From the NCBI GenBank assembly GCA_045614565.1, contig JAZLDG010000078.1, positions 1-7,484 of the forward strand: a stretch of 7,484 bases of DNA, given 5' to 3'. This DNA is from Scatosoma sp045614565 (GTDB lineage: Bacteria > Bacillota > Clostridia > Christensenellales > Borkfalkiaceae). The position numbers were made by a program, and so were the translations under genes. This document shows positions 6,678 through 7,484 of the stretch, in pieces. The notes beneath the pieces are model-generated. The model searched no databases and was not told where the DNA came from. It saw only the letters and a program-made list of their open reading frames with translations. Numbering within the stretch: position 1 is the first letter of the stretch; each line of letters starts with the position of its first letter.

Positions 6678-7271
6678 TTATGCGTCTTCGCCGTCGTCCG
6701 GGGTTTTATCGTCTTCGGTTGAAGCTGCAGCCGCGCCGTCGTCCTTGATTTCTTCGATAAGCTGAATTAAAGTGCCTTCGTCGTCCTGCGGTTCTGCTTT
6801 GAATTCGGGGTTTACAACTGTTTCCGCGTCTTTCGCAAAAGTGATTGTAAGCGCGGCGCTGTTTTTACCAACAATAAGAACATACATATTGCCGTCCTTT
6901 TTGTCTTTGTGTGCAAAAAGAATAACGTATGATTTGCCGTTGTCGTTATCAAGGCCACCAATTTTGACAATTCTTTTATTGCCTTCTGTGGTAACTCTTG
7001 CAGTAGATACAAGCTTGTCAACGTTTCTGCACCAAGTACAAAGGCCGAGTTTCAACAAAGCTTCTTCCTTTGTCAAAACTGTTTTTGTTACAGTTCCGAA
7101 ATCGTCCGAAGCTGTATAACTTTCGGGCGTATATTCAAGAGAAGCGCCGCCCGATGTACGGCCGAGGCGGTTTTCTTCCTTTTCAATTTCTTCAATGGCG
7201 GGAATTTCCCCCGCATATTCCATAAAATAAGTATGGCCGCTGCCGAGTACAATTCTTTCTTTTTTAGCCAT
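6678..7271 (-). CDS. Major tail tube protein
   Basis: A 197-residue protein that I recognise as the Firmicutes siphophage major tail protein type, whose rings stack to form the tail tube. Signatures are the N-terminus MAKKERIVLGSGHTYFMEY, the EENRLGRTSGGASLEYTP segment (32-49), TKTVLTKEEALLKLGLCTWC (62-81), and IVGKNSAALTITFAKDAETVVNPEFKA (133-159). The last 25 residues are low-complexity and strongly acidic (DDGAAAASTEDDKTPDDGEDA) and probably disordered. The ATG at 7271 is chosen over an upstream in-frame TTG at 7286 because GGAGG (7284-7280) lies eight bases before the ATG, and that TTG overlaps the site itself. The start overlaps the preceding gene by eight bases. No added Ig-like C-terminal domain is present. 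Confidence 0.88.
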   Translation of the reverse strand: MAKKERIVLGSGHTYFMEYAGEIPAIEEIEKEENRLGRTSGGASLEYTPESYTASDDFGTVTKTVLTKEEALLKLGLCTWCRNVDKLVSTARVTTEGNKRIVKIGGLDNDNGKSYVILFAHKDKKDGNMYVLIVGKNSAALTITFAKDAETVVNPEFKAEPQDDEGTLIQLIEEIKDDGAAAASTEDDKTPDDGEDA

Positions 7272-7484
7272 TTTGATTTCCTCCAATCTTTATAATTGTT
7301 TCAAATTCATACGAAGCCAAGTGTAATTTTTGGTCTTCGAGATATTCGCGCCATATATCAAATTCGACAGAGGACAAAGCCGCTTCGATTTTTCCTTCGA
7401 TTTCTTTGTTTCTGCTTTTTGTGTATAACTCAATCGTAACTTTGCAGCGATTTAAGAAGTTCTTGTCGTCGCTGCCGTAATGAT
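7264..7484 (-). CDS. Tail terminator/completion-like protein, 5' part beyond the window
   Basis: The last 72 codons of a gene entering from the right edge, ending in TAA (7266-7264) inside the major tail protein start. Visible sequence runs HYGSDDKNFLNRCKVTIELY near the edge, then KSRNKEIEGKIEAAL, FDIWREYLEDQKLHLASYEFE and IIKIGGNQNG. The pattern of a beta strand (VTIELYT), an acidic helix (IEGKIEAAL) and a closing strand (LASYEFETII) resembles the small protein commonly placed just before the major tail protein in Firmicutes siphophages, thought to be the tail terminator or completion protein that caps the tube at the head side. I assign the role mainly from position; it could instead be a small head-tail connector. 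The full length cannot be judged. Confidence 0.72.
   Translation of the reverse strand, partial: HYGSDDKNFLNRCKVTIELYTKSRNKEIEGKIEAALSSVEFDIWREYLEDQKLHLASYEFETIIKIGGNQNG
7280..7284 (-). promoter_or_regulatory. Ribosome binding site of the major tail protein gene
   Basis: GGAGG lies eight bases before the ATG at 7271-7269 and sits inside the last codons of the upstream gene (Gly-Gly-Asn-Gln-Asn-Gly, stop). It rules out the upstream in-frame TTG at 7286-7284, which would place the ribosome binding site inside the coding sequence. Confidence 0.75.

Noticed and set aside
6772..7119. Plus-strand frame opposite the major tail protein, and minus-strand 6812-7021 in another frame
   Set aside because: Both overlap the recognisable tail tube protein and have no translation signals of their own.

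Overview
The window is a stretch of the tail-morphogenesis module of a long-tailed (siphovirus-type) phage or prophage. It is encoded entirely on the minus strand, so genes read from right to left. Family resemblance of every gene (TP901-type tape measure, Dit with a Sipho_tail fold, Prophage_tail-type Tal), strong AGGAGG-like ribosome binding sites, GTG and TTG starts and moderate base composition point to a Firmicutes host, most likely a gut Clostridia member. Nothing here shows whether it is a free phage or an integrated prophage.

Layout in transcription order: (1) the 3' end of a small tail-terminator-like gene (7484-7264); (2) the major tail tube protein (7271-6678); (3) a tail assembly chaperone (6664-6350) whose message can also be read through a -1 frameshift into a second frame (to 6075), giving a gpG/gpGT pair as in lambda; (4) a 983-residue tape measure protein (6071-3120) with five exact-length 40-residue Trp-rich tandem repeats; (5) the distal tail protein Dit (3123-2398); (6) a Tal/tail-tip fibre protein whose first 800 residues are visible (2401 to the left edge) and which continues outside. 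There are no intergenic gaps over about 15 bases, no promoters or terminators that I can see, no RNA genes, no CRISPR and no insertion sequence.

The genes form one tightly coupled translation unit. Stop and start codons overlap or nearly touch at almost every junction (8-base overlap, 13-base gap, 3-base gap, GTGA, TTGA), and the last three genes start with GTG, GTG and TTG. The products work as one machine: tube subunits polymerise around the tape measure, which gpG and gpGT keep soluble; Dit and Tal form the hub and tip at the host-facing end; the terminator caps the other end.

I see no novel defence or mobile system. The points most worth a second look are the canonical slippery heptamer CCCAAAC with an adjacent stop and downstream hairpin, the possible dependence of tape-measure translation on that frameshift, the tandem repeats in the tape measure, and an apparent complete absence of several short words (GATC, CATG, CTAG, GANTC, CTGG/CCAG), which looks like a footprint of host restriction.
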